Source: Ophiura sarsii (lineage: Eukaryota > Echinodermata > Ophiuroidea > Amphilepidida > Ophiuridae). From it: 64,000 nucleotides of DNA. Below are positions 61,512-64,000 of this stretch, piece by piece. Positions within the stretch are counted from its first letter, which is position 1; each line of letters opens with the position of its first letter. Under the pieces are notes generated by a model that was not told where the DNA came from, ran no database searches, and saw only the letters and a list, made by a program, of their open reading frames with translations. Location: assembly GCA_035610835.1 (NCBI GenBank), contig CM069441.1:158068996-158132995 (forward strand). The letters are read 5' to 3'. The position numbers and the translations under genes were made by a program.

Positions 61512-62539
61512 CAGGGTGTCTCAAAAAAAACCGTGCACGTGTTTACCCAGCTTATTGACCGTGAACTTATAGAATTTGGTGTAACAAATGTATACATATT
61601 GATAGCCATAACGGTTAGTTTTCATATTCCGTTTATTTCATCTGATTTGGTTTTGTCAATCTTGAGATATGACCAATTAACTAAAGCTTCCTAAAGTTGA
61701 AGTTGTGCCACTTTACAGTTTGCAATTACTATAAAGGGTTATTTCGGAGAGGGGGATTGTTACCACTGGGGTTACCACCCTCTAAAAATCCAATCCGAAA
61801 TGCAAAGTATGCTTATTTGGGTACCATGTTATAGCTAGAGGTTCCCTCTATCCATACATACTAAAACAAGTACAAACATCCCACGCATGACGTCACAATG
61901 ACGTCACCAAACATGGCCGACTTCAAAATCCCGCCGTATTCGCTGGACAGTGAAATATCATAGAAATCTTCGCCAAAAAAGTTCTAAATATCGGAATTTC
62001 ACCCGGTTTTTTGCTTATAAATGATGGAAATGGTGTTTCTAACATAGGCCCATGCTAAAATATTTCAGGAACATACAATAAAAATATTTTTCAAAATGGC
62101 GATTTAAAAAAAATTGTAAGGTGGCAACCACCCCCCTACTATCGGACTTTGACGGTTTACCCTACCCCCGGGTAAGGTGGCAGCCTCAATTTGTTTTCGT
62201 CAAAATGAGCGCAGGGAATGTAAAAGCGATCACCTAGACGCCCTAGGTCACTGTTTTTTGCGTTCTAGCGCAATCGGCGATCACCCTCCCTATGAGGACG
62301 AGGGTTTTAATGCTTATATTAAGCATTATTTCCGTAAAAGTGGCACAACTTCGATTTTAGGTAGCTTTAGTTAATTGATCATATTTCAGGATTGACAAAA
62401 CCAAATTAGATGAAATAAACGGCATATGAAAGCTAAGTGTTTGGTCTATCAATATGTATACAATTATTACACCAAATTCTAGAAGTTCATGGTCAATAAG
62501 TTGGGTAAACACGTGCACGGGTTTTTTTGAGACACCCTG
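61512..62539. mobile_element. TA-flanked mariner-like element with 210-bp inverted ends, inside the LTR element leader
   Basis: TA duplications flank CAGGGTGTCTCAAAAAAA and its inverted partner. Inverted similarity continues for about 210 bp (GTGCACGTGTTTACCCA, TTGTCAATCTTGA). No transposase; length 1,028 bp. It sits between the candidate LTR and the gag start. Confidence 0.82.
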
Positions 62540-62696
62540 TATGAGCACCGGGCTTGTAAAATCATTGAACATTGGTTGCTCAAAGACTCTTTATCCAAGT
62601 AAGCTTACCAATCAACATCCTTGCCAAAAGCCTAGGCTCAGCAACATTTTCGTCATAAAAGCTTAAAAGCTTAAGGCTTACTGATATGTGTGCACC

Positions 62697-64000
62697 ATGG
62701 CTGCTACACATCGGGCCCCCAAGCAGTGGTCCCTTAGTAAGACTGAATCAGTTAGCTCCTTCGAAAACTGGAAGCATAATTTGCAGTACTGCTTGTCACT
62801 TGATCCCGGCTTTGCAACCTTTCTGGTTGATGATTTCAAATGGGGTAAAAAGACAAAGGCAACTCCGCTACGTGGTTTTACAGATGATGGTGAACAAATC
62901 CCTGAGGCTAAAAGACTAACTGCCCAACAGAAGACCACCATGCTAGAACTCATGCTCGGCCAGATCGCCAATTATTGTCCAATCATATCCCGCAACACGA
63001 TCGTTAGAAATTCAACCTGTATGAGTGATATTTGGCAAGGTATTCGCCTCCACTACGGATTCCAAACCACGGGAGGGCATTTCCTGGACTTTTCATCTCT
63101 ACGTCTAGAACTCAATGAACGTCCTGAGGATTTATTTCAACGCATCATGGCGTTCGTTGAGGACAGCCTCCTCTTGCAGGGTGGGGGTATTACCCATCAT
63201 GGTGAAGAGGTCACAGAGGACGAAGAACTCTCCCCAACCCTGGAGAATCTAGTTGTCTTGACCTGGCTTCGTCTGATCCATGTAGACCTACCACGTCTTG
63301 TTAAACAGCGATATGGTACCGAGCTACGATCTAGGACATTGGCTTCCATCAAACCTGAAGTTTCACAGGCCCTTGATTCACTGTTGGATGAGATAAATTC
63401 CTCCTCGGACACCCGTGCTATGCGAACCTTCACACCGCGTTCACAATTTCCACGAAAAATGGTAGGAAAAGGTCCATCTGCAAGACCCCGGCCGAACAAG
63501 TCATGCCCGCTATGCAAACAGGTAGGACGTACCGACATCCAACATTTTCTCAGCGAATGCCCTCACCTGCCAGAGCAAGACCGCAAATACATTGCACGTG
63601 CACGCCAGGTATCCAACATCTTTGATGAACCCGATACGGATGATGATTCTCCAAATCTTGCCTGTGCCCTTGTTGAGGAACACACAAATGACGTTCAGGT
63701 TTCACATGCTCCTACTGCCCTACGTGTACAGACTCGTCAGTCCCCATACCTGGACACATTTATGGACCATCATACAGTCCGTGTTACCATTGATTGCGGC
63801 GCAACAGGTAACCTTATGCGTGAAACAACAGCCCAGACCCTTGGTGTAAAGATCCGTAAGAGTTCGCAATCTGCTCACCAAGCGTATGGTCATTCCCCTC
63901 TTGATGTGGTTGGAGAAACCTCCTTTATTCTTACACGCGATGGCTTCAATTTCCCGTTTGAAGGACTTGTTGTGAAAAGCCTAGACGTGGACATTCTCGG
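62697..64000 (+). CDS. LTR retrotransposon gag-protease polyprotein (runs off the right edge)
   Basis: One uninterrupted frame of 434 codons from CACCATGG, a strong start context, to the window end. Order: an N-terminal gag-like region ([50 protein letters not shown]); a basic proline-rich linker; a zinc-binding [19 protein letters not shown] (CxxC-H-C); and an aspartic-protease start [14 protein letters not shown] followed by LDVVGET. The protease box has Cys in place of the usual Ser/Thr (DCGA rather than DSGA/DTGA). Most likely Gypsy-type; RT and integrase would lie to the right. No stop or frameshift, so a young copy is plausible. Confidence 0.85.
   Translation, partial: MAATHRAPKQWSLSKTESVSSFENWKHNLQYCLSLDPGFATFLVDDFKWGKKTKATPLRGFTDDGEQIPEAKRLTAQQKTTMLELMLGQIANYCPIISRNTIVRNSTCMSDIWQGIRLHYGFQTTGGHFLDFSSLRLELNERPEDLFQRIMAFVEDSLLLQGGGITHHGEEVTEDEELSPTLENLVVLTWLRLIHVDLPRLVKQRYGTELRSRTLASIKPEVSQALDSLLDEINSSSDTRAMRTFTPRSQFPRKMVGKGPSARPRPNKSCPLCKQVGRTDIQHFLSECPHLPEQDRKYIARARQVSNIFDEPDTDDDSPNLACALVEEHTNDVQVSHAPTALRVQTRQSPYLDTFMDHHTVRVTIDCGATGNLMRETTAQTLGVKIRKSSQSAHQAYGHSPLDVVGETSFILTRDGFNFPFEGLVVKSLDVDIL

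Overview
This window is eukaryotic genomic DNA from a marine invertebrate. It has intron-rich genes with GT-AG junctions, CR1-like LINEs, tRNA-derived SINEs, TA- and TTAA-flanked short DNA transposons, an LTR retrotransposon and one 100-N assembly gap (25,795-25,894). An ambulacrarian (echinoderm or hemichordate) is my best guess, because a Tie-type receptor kinase is present and AGGCCTA words are frequent in non-coding DNA. The taxon is an inference, not a demonstration.

The main content is a tandem pair of Tie-like receptor tyrosine kinase genes, both on the minus strand and about 51.4 kb apart. The right-hand gene runs from an EGF exon at 61,022 down to its stop codon at 31,712. Read along the minus strand it has four EGF-like exons, an Ig exon, three FN3 domains, a transmembrane exon and an eight-exon kinase with all catalytic motifs. 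Exon phases join cleanly through the FN3, membrane and kinase parts. The left-hand gene shows only its four EGF exons (23,929 down to 71); the rest lies beyond the left edge.

The striking feature is a set of tandem repeats built from pieces of this gene. Four different exons have each been copied in tandem in the same way. The repeated unit is the 3' half of the exon, its 5' splice site (GTAAGT) and about 10-25 bases of intron. The units are 98 bp (EGF exon 1; about 180 copies filling 17.8 kb in the left gene, about 6-7 in the right), 71 bp (EGF exon 4; about 38 copies in the right gene, continuing off the left edge in the left gene), 137 bp (FN3 exon; two copies) and 53 bp (kinase helix-E exon; about 12 copies). 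Each array starts at the real exon's own splice donor and runs into the downstream intron, so each intron begins with a ladder of near-consensus donors.

Layout: 1-2.9 kb, left-gene EGF exons; 3.0-6.0 kb, decayed CR1-like LINE inside the 98-bp array; 6.0-23.8 kb, the 98-bp array; 23.8-31.6 kb, spacer with a mariner-like element, LINE fragments, a 65-bp degenerate satellite and a TTAA element; 31.7-45.6 kb, kinase, TM, FN3 and Ig exons with foldback elements; 45.6-51.5 kb, an inverted-duplicated decayed exon and the 71-bp array carrying nested LINEs; 51.5-54.2 kb, EGF exons 4-2; 54.2-60.9 kb, a short 98-bp array split by a 6-kb block with a 188-bp satellite and foldbacks; 60.9-61.1 kb, EGF exon 1; 61.1-64.0 kb, an LTR retrotransposon with an intact gag-protease ORF that runs off the window and carries a TA-flanked element in its leader.
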